DNA of 22,547 nucleotides from assembly GCA_002367815.1 (NCBI GenBank), contig DFDG01000205.1, forward strand, positions 1 to 22,547, written 5' to 3'. This stretch comes from Opitutaceae bacterium UBA3033 (GTDB lineage Bacteria; Verrucomicrobiota; Verrucomicrobiia; Opitutales; Opitutaceae). The notes beneath the pieces were generated by a model. It had not been told where the DNA came from. It did not search any database and saw only the letters and a list, made by a program, of their open reading frames with translations. A program made the translations under genes and the position numbers. Shown piece after piece: positions 1 to 7,621 of this stretch (position 1 is the stretch's first letter; each line of letters starts with the position of its first letter).

Positions 1-30
1 TATGCCAGTGTTATGGAGGTCATAACCGTT

Positions 31-972
31 ATGAAAATTATTCCTTACTTACTTGCTGCCTGTCTAACGAGCACACTAACAGCTAATGCCCGACCCCTGA
101 TCAAACGGGTCGTTGAAGAAACTTTCACTGTTCAACCGGGCGGCCAACTCACGGTCGAGACTTCAGGGGGCGAAGTTAAAGTGCGTCCTGGGAGTGATGA
201 CAAGGTGCGCATTGTGGCGCATCAGAGTATACGCGCTTCCACGGATGCCGAGGCCGGTAAATTTTTGGAGAAACTCACTTTTAAACTAGAGCAATCCGGC
301 AATGATGTGACCGCTTTGGCGAAGTATGAAAAACGCACTTTTGGTTTTCGTTCCGGCTCCTGGCCACCGGTTCAAGTGAGTTTCGAAATTACGGTGCCAA
401 GTAATTACAATGTGAACGTTCGGACCAGTGGAGGCAGCATCGTCATCGGTAACTTGACTGGTGAAGTTGATCTCAAGACTTCTGGTGGGGACGTGACTGT
501 TGGTAAAATTGACGGCGAAGTCATGGCCCATACCAGCGGAGGTGACGTCGAACTGGAAGAATCGTCCAAGGCAGCCGATCTGAGCACTTCAGGCGGTGAT
601 ATTACGGTGGGCCGCGTGTTGGGTCCGGCAGAAGTATCCACCTCCGGAGGGAACATAAAAGTCGGCTCCGTGGAGGGTCGGTTGAAGGCCCATTCCAGCG
701 GGGGGAATATTTCGGCGAACATCAACGGTCCTTTGATTGGTGATTGCTCTTTGGATAGCAGTGGCGGTTCTGTCCGGGTAACAGTGGATCGTACTGCCGC
801 CTTTGATCTTGAGGCGTCCACCAGCGGTGGAGATGTGGACGCGACAGGTCTGACCATCACGATCAAACGGGGCGGAATCGGAAAAAGTCGCCTCTCCGGA
901 GCGGTCAATGGGGGTGGCCCCAGACTCAGACTCCACACCAGTGGCGGTGACGTTGATATCAAAACCCACTGA
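31..972 (+). CDS. Exported DUF4097-type beta-strand repeat protein
   Basis: Predicted exported protein of about 313 residues. The N-terminus (MKIIPYLLAACLTSTLTANA) is a typical signal peptide. The mature part is built from short beta repeats with a recurring Ser-Gly-Gly-(Asp/Asn/Ser/Glu)-(Val/Ile) motif; I count ten, mostly spaced about 16-25 residues apart. This pattern is characteristic of DUF4097 (putative adhesin-like beta-solenoid) proteins, whose biochemical role is unknown. The ATG at 31 is preferred over an in-frame ATG at 13 because GGAGG at 15-19 lies 11 nt before it and the signal peptide then begins cleanly. The frame is open to the left edge, so a longer form cannot be excluded. 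It may belong to an operon whose upstream genes lie outside the window. The family call is confident; the function is not. Confidence 0.85.
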   Translation: MKIIPYLLAACLTSTLTANARPLIKRVVEETFTVQPGGQLTVETSGGEVKVRPGSDDKVRIVAHQSIRASTDAEAGKFLEKLTFKLEQSGNDVTALAKYEKRTFGFRSGSWPPVQVSFEITVPSNYNVNVRTSGGSIVIGNLTGEVDLKTSGGDVTVGKIDGEVMAHTSGGDVELEESSKAADLSTSGGDITVGRVLGPAEVSTSGGNIKVGSVEGRLKAHSSGGNISANINGPLIGDCSLDSSGGSVRVTVDRTAAFDLEASTSGGDVDATGLTITIKRGGIGKSRLSGAVNGGGPRLRLHTSGGDVDIKTH

Positions 973-1094
973 TAAATCTTTTTTAATTTATCGGCTCGAG
1001 CTGACCCGGCGCGACTCGGGCCATGTTGTTTTTCAGGTCCCGTGGTTTGACTGTGGGCTGGCTTTTGAGCGGCCGGGCGTGTCAAGGTGGCGAC

Positions 1095-2594
1095 ATGACA
1101 AATGAAGCCGCCTGCCATGAGTTATTGGGCCTCCTAAATCGAATCCACCGCCTCGAAAGTATCAGCGGGTTTCTGGGTTGGGACGAACAAGTGAACTTGC
1201 CGCCGGACAGTGCGGATAAACGTGCGGAAGAACATTCCGTGCTGGCTGAAACGATCCACACTACCGCGACGAATCCCCGCTTGGGAGAACTACTCAGCAC
1301 CCTCGAGCACTCATCAACCAAGCTCACGGTGGACCAAGCCACCGTCGCGAAAGATGCCCGGCGGAACTACGATCGAGCGACGAAGTTACCGGCCGAGTTT
1401 GTGCGTGAGAAAGCCATCCAATCCAGTGTGGGCTATCACGCGTGGGCCAAAGCCCGGGCGGCTTCTGATTTTGCGAGTTATGCACCGGTGCTGGAAAAGA
1501 ATATTGCCATGGCCAAACAAGAGGCGGCCTACCTCGGCTGGGGCGACCGCCCCTACGACTATATGATCGATAAACACGATCCGGGTATGTCGGCCGCCGT
1601 GATCAACAAACTCTTTACCGCGCTGAAAACAGAGCTGGTGCCACTGGTGCGCCAGATCACCGGGTCGTCGGTCAAGGCGCGCACGGATATTTTGCAGGGT
1701 TTCCCCGTCGGTGATCAGCTGAAGTTTTTGCGCGAGGTAACGGAGAAACTGGGCTTTAATTATCGGCGGGGGCGCATAGATGTTTCCTTGCATCCGTTTT
1801 GCTCCGGCAGTGGCGGAGATATCCGGATGACTACACGATTCAATGTGAATGAGCCGCTCGATTCGTTATTCAGTTCGATCCATGAGACCGGTCACGGACT
1901 TTATGAGCAGGGCTTACCGCTTGAGCATCATGCCACTGCGCTGGGCCAAGCGGCGGGGATGGGGGTGCACGAATCACAAAGCCGACTCTGGGAAAACCAA
2001 GTCGCGCGCAGTCGTCCATTTTGGAAGTTTTTTGAACCCCGTTTCCGCGAGACCTTTGCGTCACAAACCGCTGCAGTTACCTCGGATGAACTCTATCTCG
2101 CGATTAATGCCGTGGCCCCGACTCTCATCCGGGTTGATGCCGATGAAGTGACCTACAATCTCCATGTCATCCTGCGCTTTGAGATAGAACAGCAGCTGTT
2201 TGCCGGCACTTTGCAGGTGGCTGATTTGCCCTCCGCTTGGAACCATCTTGCCGGGGAAATGCTCGGCATGATTCCTACGAAAGACAGCGAAGGTGTTTTG
2301 CAGGACGTGCATTGGAGCGATGGCGCCTTTGGGTATTTCCCGAGTTACTGCATTGGGAACATGATGGCGGCTCAACTTTGGTATCGTGCCTTGGAATTAC
2401 GTCCGGCATTGACCGACGATTTTGCCCAAGGGGATTTCACTTGGTTGCTCAAATGGTTGCAGGAGAATGTGCACGCCGAAGGCAAACGCTTCGATGTTTT
2501 GGCGCTGACCAAAAAAGTTACCGGTCATGAGCTGTCACCCAAGGCGTTGTTGCGTTACCTGCGCGAACGTTACCTGCCGTTGTATTGCTCGTGA
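1095..2594 (+). CDS. Carboxypeptidase Taq, M32 family zinc metallopeptidase
   Basis: Cytoplasmic metallocarboxypeptidase of 499 residues, the usual length for family M32, which removes C-terminal amino acids from peptides. The zinc motif HETGH is at residues 263-267 (ligands His263 and His267, catalytic Glu264). The third-ligand region GVHESQSRLWEN follows about 25 residues later. The M32 signatures DIRMTTRF just before the zinc site and DEVTYNLH downstream are also present. The ATG at 1095 is chosen because AAGGTGG at 1084-1090 is a good ribosome site; an in-frame ATG at 1023 would add 24 residues not expected in the family. Its stop overlaps or abuts the start of the TatD gene, so the two are probably co-transcribed. 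Family assignment is secure; the physiological substrate is not known. Confidence 0.95.
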   Translation: MTNEAACHELLGLLNRIHRLESISGFLGWDEQVNLPPDSADKRAEEHSVLAETIHTTATNPRLGELLSTLEHSSTKLTVDQATVAKDARRNYDRATKLPAEFVREKAIQSSVGYHAWAKARAASDFASYAPVLEKNIAMAKQEAAYLGWGDRPYDYMIDKHDPGMSAAVINKLFTALKTELVPLVRQITGSSVKARTDILQGFPVGDQLKFLREVTEKLGFNYRRGRIDVSLHPFCSGSGGDIRMTTRFNVNEPLDSLFSSIHETGHGLYEQGLPLEHHATALGQAAGMGVHESQSRLWENQVARSRPFWKFFEPRFRETFASQTAAVTSDELYLAINAVAPTLIRVDADEVTYNLHVILRFEIEQQLFAGTLQVADLPSAWNHLAGEMLGMIPTKDSEGVLQDVHWSDGAFGYFPSYCIGNMMAAQLWYRALELRPALTDDFAQGDFTWLLKWLQENVHAEGKRFDVLALTKKVTGHELSPKALLRYLRERYLPLYCS

Positions 2595-2596
2595 GC

Positions 2597-3391
2597 ATGG
2601 GCTTGATCGATACGCACACTCATCTCGAGTCATTCGCTGAGCAGGGCGAGCTTGATGCGACTTTAGTCCGGGCGCGTGCTGCCGGGTTGGAGGCCATGGT
2701 CACCATTGGTACGTCGTCGGAGGATTGGTCGTCCTATCGTGACATCGCCACGGCCCACCCTGGATATGTTTATTACACCGCCGGGTTACACCCGTGCTCG
2801 GTGGACGCGAACTGGGCGGATGAAATCGCACGGTTGCCAGTGTATTGGGCAGGGGAAGTGAAACCCGTTGCTTTGGGCGAGTGCGGGCTCGATCGATTTC
2901 ATTTGCCGAAAGATTCGGCGAAGGCCGATGAGCTTTTCGCGCAGCAAAGTGCGGCATTTGCGGCCCAGTTGACTCTGACCAAATCGCTCAACTGCCCGCT
3001 GGTCGTGCATTCCCGCGGTGCGTTTGCCGAATGCGTTGCGATGATTGATGCCAGTGACGTGGATTGGAGTCGGGTGGTTTTCCACTGCTTCGTCGAAGGA
3101 ACGGACGAGATGACCGAATTGATCAAGCGCGGTGGCTGCGGATCTTTTACTGGAGTCATCACCTATAAAAATGCGGAGACGGTGCGCCAAGCGGCCAAAC
3201 TCCAAGGTCTGGACCGGTTGATAGTCGAAACGGACGCGCCCTATCTCACACCGGTGCCGCATCGCGGCAAACCTAACGAACCGGCCTATGTGCGGCACAC
3301 CGCGGAGTTTTGTGCGGAGCTGTTTGGCGTGGAATACGATAAGTTGGCCGAGGTCACCACGCGAAACGCGAAAGTATTCTACGGGTTATAA
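2597..3391 (+). CDS. TatD family metal-dependent hydrolase/deoxyribonuclease
   Basis: TIM-barrel metal-dependent hydrolase of 264 residues. Members are Mg-dependent 3'-5' exonucleases or related phosphoesterases linked to DNA repair and turnover. Seen in order are the N-terminal metal motif IDTHTHL (His7, His9), GECGLD (Glu at about 95), VVHSRGAF (His138), VFHCFVEG (His163) and the catalytic Asp in VETDAPYLTP (Asp213). All canonical ligands are therefore in place. The start is ambiguous: GTG at 2591 overlaps the TGA of the upstream carboxypeptidase in a GTGA arrangement, while ATG at 2597 gives the usual short N-terminus. Neither has a strong ribosome site, so translation is probably coupled to the M32 gene. 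Which TatD paralogue type it is (TatD, YcfH or YjjV) cannot be decided by eye. Confidence 0.93.
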   Translation: MGLIDTHTHLESFAEQGELDATLVRARAAGLEAMVTIGTSSEDWSSYRDIATAHPGYVYYTAGLHPCSVDANWADEIARLPVYWAGEVKPVALGECGLDRFHLPKDSAKADELFAQQSAAFAAQLTLTKSLNCPLVVHSRGAFAECVAMIDASDVDWSRVVFHCFVEGTDEMTELIKRGGCGSFTGVITYKNAETVRQAAKLQGLDRLIVETDAPYLTPVPHRGKPNEPAYVRHTAEFCAELFGVEYDKLAEVTTRNAKVFYGL

Positions 3392-3456
3392 AGGGTATTA
3401 TTTGGCTTAAGCTTTGTCATTAACGGTGACCTGGCGTCGCACGTTGCAAGTCCACT

Positions 3457-3546
3457 GGTAGGGCGAACCGTCCTCGGTGAGACGGTGCGGCAGGTTGCCT
3501 TAAACTCAGGCACGGCAGGGACGTCTCGTCCTACCGGTCGCACCGT
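3457..3546. repeat. Palindromic intergenic element (REP/MITE-like)
   Basis: This stretch lies between the convergent TatD and HPr genes. The end segments at 3457-3473 and 3519-3535 are inverted copies (14 of 17 positions match). Inside the left arm, ACCGTC (3467-3472) and GACGGT (3481-3486) form a perfect 6-bp hairpin. A further inverted pair, ACGGTGCG (3482-3489) and CGCACCGT (3539-3546), can form an alternative fold. No coding frame or poly-T terminator is associated. It looks like a dispersed palindromic repeat, but only one copy is in the window, so repetition in the genome is inference. Confidence 0.55.
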
Positions 3547-3571
3547 TATCGTCGTTCAAACTAAACTGCAA

Positions 3572-3880
3572 TCAGGCCTCATCGAACTTGCGGGTGAACA
3601 GCTCCTCGAGCTCTGCCAGCATCTGCTCGGCGTCCGCGCCCGTGGCGAGAAACTTGACATTGGAGCCCTTGCCGGCGGCTAGCATCATCAACCCCATGAT
3701 GCTTTTTCCATTCACTTGTTCTTCATCTTTTTCGACGAAGACATCGGCTTTAAACTTGTTGGTCACGCGCACAATCATGGCGGCGGGACGGGCATGAATA
3801 CCCATCTTGTTCTGCACCAATAGCTCCTTGACGAGCTGTTGGGAGGCAGTGGGAGAGTTGCTTTTGTCTGTTGTGGGCAT
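3572..3880 (-). CDS. HPr family phosphocarrier protein
   Basis: Phosphocarrier protein HPr, 102 residues, cytoplasmic. It would receive phosphate from PEP via EI on the histidine in KMGIHARPAA (His29). In genomes with HPr kinase it is also phosphorylated on the serine in NGKSIMGLMML (Ser60). Both sites and the conserved AAGKGS stretch are intact. It carries about 14 extra N-terminal residues (MPTTDKSNSPTASQ) relative to a typical 85-90 residue HPr. The start at 3880 is chosen because upstream in-frame sequence has no HPr similarity. It is transcribed divergently from kdsB, with 73 nt between starts. No other PTS gene is nearby, so it may act in regulation (HPrK-type) rather than sugar transport; this is inference. 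Confidence 0.93.
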   Translation of the reverse strand: MPTTDKSNSPTASQQLVKELLVQNKMGIHARPAAMIVRVTNKFKADVFVEKDEEQVNGKSIMGLMMLAAGKGSNVKFLATGADAEQMLAELEELFTRKFDEA

Positions 3881-3953
3881 GTTTAGACATGCGGAAATTC
3901 CGTTAAGAGCACACGGCTTGCAACTTAAAAACCAGCTGACAATCTGCCTGACC

Positions 3954-4697
3954 ATGCCTGCCGTTGCCATCATTGTTCCCTGTCGGTTGGAGTCCACCCG
4001 CTTCCCCCGCAAGCTCTTGCATATGATCAAGGGAAGACCGTTGTTGCTCTGGGTGGCGGACAGAATTCACCAGGAGGCTCCCGAAATTCCTCTTTGGTTT
4101 GCCGTGGATCATGCCGAATTGCGCGACTGTGTGGAGGGCGCGGGCTATCAGGCCATCATGACCGATGAGGCGCACCAAAGTGGCGCCGACCGCATCGCCG
4201 AGGCCAATCGCACCATCCAGGCCGACCATGTGATCAATGTGCAGGCCGATGAACCGCTGGTCAGTGCCGGGCAGATCCAAGCCCTGGCGGGTATGCTCAC
4301 CGCGGGGGCCGACATGGCCACGCTGGTGACACCGTTTAAACGCATCGTGGATTTCTATGACGCCAACCAGGTCAAGGCCGTGATGCGGGCGGATGGCCGT
4401 GCGCTTTATTTTTCCCGGTCAAGACTGCCGTTTTCCCGCGACCTCGGTCTGACAATTGATAACGAGTGGCTCAAAACCAGTCCCTGTTACCGGCATCTTG
4501 GTTTGTATGCCTACAAGGCCGAACTTCTGGCCAAGATCGGACAATTGCCCCTCGGCCGCTACGAGCAGATTGAAAAGCTCGAACAGCTCCGCGTGCTGGA
4601 ATACGGCTACGATATTTTCTGTGCAGTGACCGAGGATCCCACGATTGGCGTGGACTCACCCAAGGATGCCGAGAAGTTTGAGGCGTGGTTGGGGTGA
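3954..4697 (+). CDS. kdsB: 3-deoxy-manno-octulosonate cytidylyltransferase (CMP-Kdo synthetase)
   Basis: KdsB activates Kdo with CTP to CMP-Kdo, the donor for the inner core of lipopolysaccharide, in the cytoplasm. The protein is 247 residues, the normal family length. It begins with the nucleotide-binding signature IIVPCRLESTRFPRKLL (residues 6-22, the family's IPAR.xSTRLPGK loop with Cys in place of Ala). It continues with SGADRIAE (about 77-84) and NVQADEPLV (about 95-103; usually NVQGDEP). The C-terminal IEKLEQLRVLEYGY and GVDSPKDAEKFE segments also match. The ATG at 3954 is the only start placing the loop at the N-terminus; upstream in-frame sequence is non-homologous. Its presence shows a Gram-negative envelope with Kdo-containing LPS. 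I see no other LPS gene adjacent. Confidence 0.95.
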   Translation: MPAVAIIVPCRLESTRFPRKLLHMIKGRPLLLWVADRIHQEAPEIPLWFAVDHAELRDCVEGAGYQAIMTDEAHQSGADRIAEANRTIQADHVINVQADEPLVSAGQIQALAGMLTAGADMATLVTPFKRIVDFYDANQVKAVMRADGRALYFSRSRLPFSRDLGLTIDNEWLKTSPCYRHLGLYAYKAELLAKIGQLPLGRYEQIEKLEQLRVLEYGYDIFCAVTEDPTIGVDSPKDAEKFEAWLG

Positions 4698-4758
4698 GAA
4701 TCGCGCAGTGGTTAACAGTGAGTGCAGCCCCATCAGAGCCTGGAGGTGTTGCCAATTA

Positions 4759-4789
4759 TTGTAGCCGTGGTCGCTGACTCCGTCTACAA
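4759..4789. repeat. Short palindrome ahead of the methyltransferase gene
   Basis: An imperfect 31-nt inverted repeat: TTGTAG (4759-4764) pairs perfectly with CTACAA (4784-4789), and the inner part pairs again (CG with CG, GGTC with GACT including one G-T) around a GCT loop, with two mismatches. No T-run follows, so it is not a convincing terminator for kdsB. It may be a dispersed palindromic repeat or a structured 5' leader of the next gene. Confidence 0.4.
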
Positions 4790-4801
4790 CTGGATATCGA
4801 T

Positions 4802-5605
4802 ATGTCCCTTGCACGGGCTGACGTTTGCTGCGAGACAATGAAAGTGCACAAAACGAAAAGCCGGCGGGTGATGGATCGCACTTACTGGGACGCGGTGGCG
4901 GAGGATTACGACGGGGAGATTTTCAGTGTGCGGGACAACGATGCGGCCGGGTTGGTCGAGGGACATATTGCCCGGTTCGCCGATGCCACCCATATCGCGG
5001 CGGATCTCGGCTGTGGAGTGGGCAAATTCACGCCGTTGTTGGCAAAGAGTTTTGCCCGGGTGCAGGCGTGCGATGTATCATCCAAGCTGTTGGCGAAGGC
5101 CCGGCGAGCCTGCGGGAGCCACGGCAATGTCGAATTTAGGCAGACCAATCTCGGGCGGGTGCCGCATCCGTTTGAGCCGGTGGATTTTGTGCTTTGCGTG
5201 AATGTGCTCATCATGGCCGACCTCGACATGCGAATGAGCGCTTTGCGTGCCGTGACGGCCCAGGTCAAACGCGGCGGACATCTGGTGCTGGTCACCCCAT
5301 CGGCAGAATCCATGCACTACACGCAGTTTCGCCGAGTTGAATGGGGGTTGCGGGCCGGGATGGATTGCGAGGAAGCGGTGCGCGAGTCGGTACGCGATCT
5401 GCATCAAGGCATACGCCCGATCAACAGCGTGCCGACCAAACATCATTTGCGGGAGGAGCTGATCGTGTTGCTCCAGAGTTTTGGTTTGGAAGTCAGCTCC
5501 GTAGAGAAGCTGATTTACCCGTGGACCGTGGAGTTTTCCCGGCCGCCGATTTGGTTGCAGGGTCCATATCCCTGGGACTGGCTCGTCGTGGCCCTGAGGA
5601 AATAA
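4802..5605 (+). CDS. Class I SAM-dependent methyltransferase
   Basis: Soluble methyltransferase of up to 267 residues with a Rossmann-type SAM site: motif I ADLGCGVGKF at residues 67-76, an acidic residue at the end of strand 2 (ACDVSSKLL) and motif IV-like DFVLCVNVLIM. The N-terminal YWDAVAEDYDGEIF segment is typical of type 11/12 small-molecule methyltransferases. The substrate cannot be inferred. The start is uncertain: ATG at 4802, 4838 (MKVHKTKS) and 4871 (MDRTYWDAVAEDY) are all in frame and none has a strong ribosome site. The last begins right at the conserved domain and has a GGCGGG stretch just upstream. The gene converges with the small helical protein encoded at 5660-6073 and has no obvious functional partner. 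Confidence 0.85.
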   Translation: MSLARADVCCETMKVHKTKSRRVMDRTYWDAVAEDYDGEIFSVRDNDAAGLVEGHIARFADATHIAADLGCGVGKFTPLLAKSFARVQACDVSSKLLAKARRACGSHGNVEFRQTNLGRVPHPFEPVDFVLCVNVLIMADLDMRMSALRAVTAQVKRGGHLVLVTPSAESMHYTQFRRVEWGLRAGMDCEEAVRESVRDLHQGIRPINSVPTKHHLREELIVLLQSFGLEVSSVEKLIYPWTVEFSRPPIWLQGPYPWDWLVVALRK

Positions 5606-5659
5606 TCTTCAGGGAACGCGGCAGACGGTTGATCTGATGAACAGGGAGTAACGCTCGTT

Positions 5660-6073
5660 TTATGGTCGGGTAATTTGCGTAAATGTCTGCCGCACTATAT
5701 CACGGTCCTCCGCTTCGGCGATGGCTTCAATGGCGACCTGAGCGCTGCGATAAGACATCTGATAAGTCTCCATTTCACCTGCGGCATAGGCGGCGTGAGC
5801 CAGGATCGCATGGGCGAAAGCGAGTTCCCTGTCAGGGGTTTCATGGGAGAGAAAATAGGCATGCATTTCCTTGGCGCGGGTCATGGCTTCCGATCCATTG
5901 TCCAAGCAGGCATACCCCTCGGCGAGCAGCATTTTGGCGCGCATGTTGTTGAGCACGTTGCCCGCAAAACTCCAATGCCAGGCCGACGCGTGCGCGGTAG
6001 CCAACATCTCTTGGTCCTCTTCGGCGGTGCGGGTCGAAGTCGTAAGCGCCCAAGCGCGGTTGTTGCTTTCCAT
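5660..6073 (-). CDS. Small helical (TPR-like) conserved protein, function unknown
   Basis: Predicted 137-residue soluble, nearly all-helical protein rich in Ala, Glu and Met. The pattern HASAWHWSFAG, then ARGYA-like helices (MLLAEGYACLDNGSEAMTRA) and a LAFAHAILAHAAYAAGEME segment, resembles two to three degenerate tetratricopeptide-like helix pairs. I know similar short proteins as conserved hypotheticals. The start at ATG 6073 (MESNNRAWAL) is preferred; the longer in-frame ATG at 6187 would overlap the divergent sialidase-like gene and adds sequence of a different character. No ribosome site decides the start. It is divergent from the gene at 6145 with 71 nt between. No catalytic motif is visible, so no function is proposed. 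Confidence 0.7.
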   Translation of the reverse strand: MESNNRAWALTTSTRTAEEDQEMLATAHASAWHWSFAGNVLNNMRAKMLLAEGYACLDNGSEAMTRAKEMHAYFLSHETPDRELAFAHAILAHAAYAAGEMETYQMSYRSAQVAIEAIAEAEDRDIVRQTFTQITRP

Positions 6074-6144
6074 CGCATTGAGTCGCCGCGACCCGCTGTG
6101 ATTACGCTTGAGGCGTAGGACTGCTGGCGCTGGAGTTTCGATCA

Positions 6145-7572
6145 ATGAAGGTTCCCCAAGAATCTGAGGATGCACTACCGACCACACTGGAAGACGAACG
6201 TTACGATGTTCGCGTTATAAATCCCGTGCGGCTCGCGCCGACACTTTCCGCGACCATCAGTCGATTGCCGGGTCGGTATAACTTTAAGCCACACATTGGA
6301 CTCATGCCTGGTGGTGCGATCGTCATGTTCGTGGCCCACTCGCACAGTGAGGAAATCTTTACCTCGCAGAACGTGGACCATCCCGCCCGCTCACTGACCT
6401 CACATGTGGTTATGTATCGATCATCCGATGGTGGAAAAACTTGGGGTCGCGGACGGCATGTGAAGGAGCTCCTTGGTGGTCACGAGCCTTCCGTCTCGAT
6501 CATCGACGGTGTGCTTTTTGTCCAAATCCATATTCATGGGAGTGGTGGGTTTCCAGACCCCTATGCCGAGCGCGATCACAGCTATGTGCTCATCGCGCGG
6601 TCGGAGAATGGCGGCGAGTCTTTCGCCACGACTATTCTGGACCGCACCGTCACTGGCGCAGTGAAAGACGAGCGCATCGAGACGGCCCGCAATATCATTA
6701 AGTTGTCGGATGGTCGGCTGTGGTTTGGGGTCGGTGTCGGGTCACGGCATCGAGCTGCCATCTCCGGTGACTTGGGCCTGACCTGGAAAATTGAGGACAC
6801 CGAAGTTCGCGGTGCTGCCTATGAAGGTGTTTCGCGATCGTTCTTTTGTGAGGGTCTGGCTTTCCGCACTATTCAAGGCCGCCTGATGATGCTGACTCGG
6901 GTGGACTATGGCTTTGCCAGGTTTGCTGAACCCTTGCCGCATAATCCGGTATACGCGGGTGGGACGCTGTCGGATAATTTCGATGGCGAGGTTCTGTTTA
7001 CTTCCACCGACGAAGGACAAACGTGGGCACCAATGCGTGCGTTGGGATTTCCGGCTTTGATGTATCCCTCGATCGTGGGGCTTGAAGAAAACCGCATGCT
7101 GTTCACCTTCACGGTGCGGGAAATTCCGCCGGAGGGATCGGGTTGCATCCATCGCAAGGTAGGCGTTCAGGCGATCATCATCGTGGAACAGACGGATGGC
7201 TCCATCGACTTCGACTTCAGTCAGGATGTCGCGGTCATCGATGACTGCACGCCCGACTCGATGCGCAACGCCGGTTGTTTCGGCAACACCCTGCGTCTGC
7301 CCGATGGCACCTTTGTCACCCCGTTTTCCTATCCGTTGATTGATGCAGACATTCTCGAGCTGGCCGATCGCAAGGAATACCTGAAAGAGGAGGTCTATAA
7401 CTATTGGGCGTCACTTCAGAATACCTATTCTTCCCGTTATCAAGACTACGTAATGGAAGATCCCGCACTCACGGAGCTGCACTTGCGCCGTAATTTCTCG
7501 GCCTTGTTTCTCTATGGACAAGCGGCCAACAAAGGCGGAATAGCGACGGCGGTTGTGCGATGGTCATTGTAA
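6145..7572 (+). CDS. Sialidase-fold (BNR/Asp-box) protein, probable exo-sialidase-like
   Basis: 475-residue six-bladed beta-propeller candidate with three good Asp-boxes (S-x-D-x-G-x-x-W): SSDGGKTW at 93-100, SGDLGLTW at 207-214 and STDEGQTW at 287-294, plus a degenerate one (RSENGGESF) near 152-160. These place it in the sialidase/neuraminidase superfamily. Arg residues that could form the carboxylate-binding triad exist, but I cannot assign them safely by eye, so true sialidase activity is unproven. No signal peptide is present, suggesting a cytoplasmic location, which is unusual for a scavenging sialidase. The start at 6145 is supported by GGAG about 11 nt upstream. A drug/metabolite-type exporter follows after 49 nt and may be co-transcribed. 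No nan catabolic genes are nearby. Confidence 0.75.
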   Translation: MKVPQESEDALPTTLEDERYDVRVINPVRLAPTLSATISRLPGRYNFKPHIGLMPGGAIVMFVAHSHSEEIFTSQNVDHPARSLTSHVVMYRSSDGGKTWGRGRHVKELLGGHEPSVSIIDGVLFVQIHIHGSGGFPDPYAERDHSYVLIARSENGGESFATTILDRTVTGAVKDERIETARNIIKLSDGRLWFGVGVGSRHRAAISGDLGLTWKIEDTEVRGAAYEGVSRSFFCEGLAFRTIQGRLMMLTRVDYGFARFAEPLPHNPVYAGGTLSDNFDGEVLFTSTDEGQTWAPMRALGFPALMYPSIVGLEENRMLFTFTVREIPPEGSGCIHRKVGVQAIIIVEQTDGSIDFDFSQDVAVIDDCTPDSMRNAGCFGNTLRLPDGTFVTPFSYPLIDADILELADRKEYLKEEVYNYWASLQNTYSSRYQDYVMEDPALTELHLRRNFSALFLYGQAANKGGIATAVVRWSL

Positions 7573-7621
7573 GTCACAGGCCAGACTGACCCACAACCCG
7601 CCCGGTGATTGAGGGCTTGCC

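Noticed and set aside
1005..1030. Terminator after the DUF4097 gene
   Set aside because: CCCG (1005-1008) and CGGG (1017-1020) give only four base pairs and the T-run is 13 nt away; too weak to list.
405..1118. 237-codon minus-strand frame over the DUF4097 gene
   Set aside because: A shadow produced by the repeated Ser-Gly-Gly codons read backwards (repetitive Pro-Pro-Leu/Glu pattern); no ribosome site and no family resemblance.
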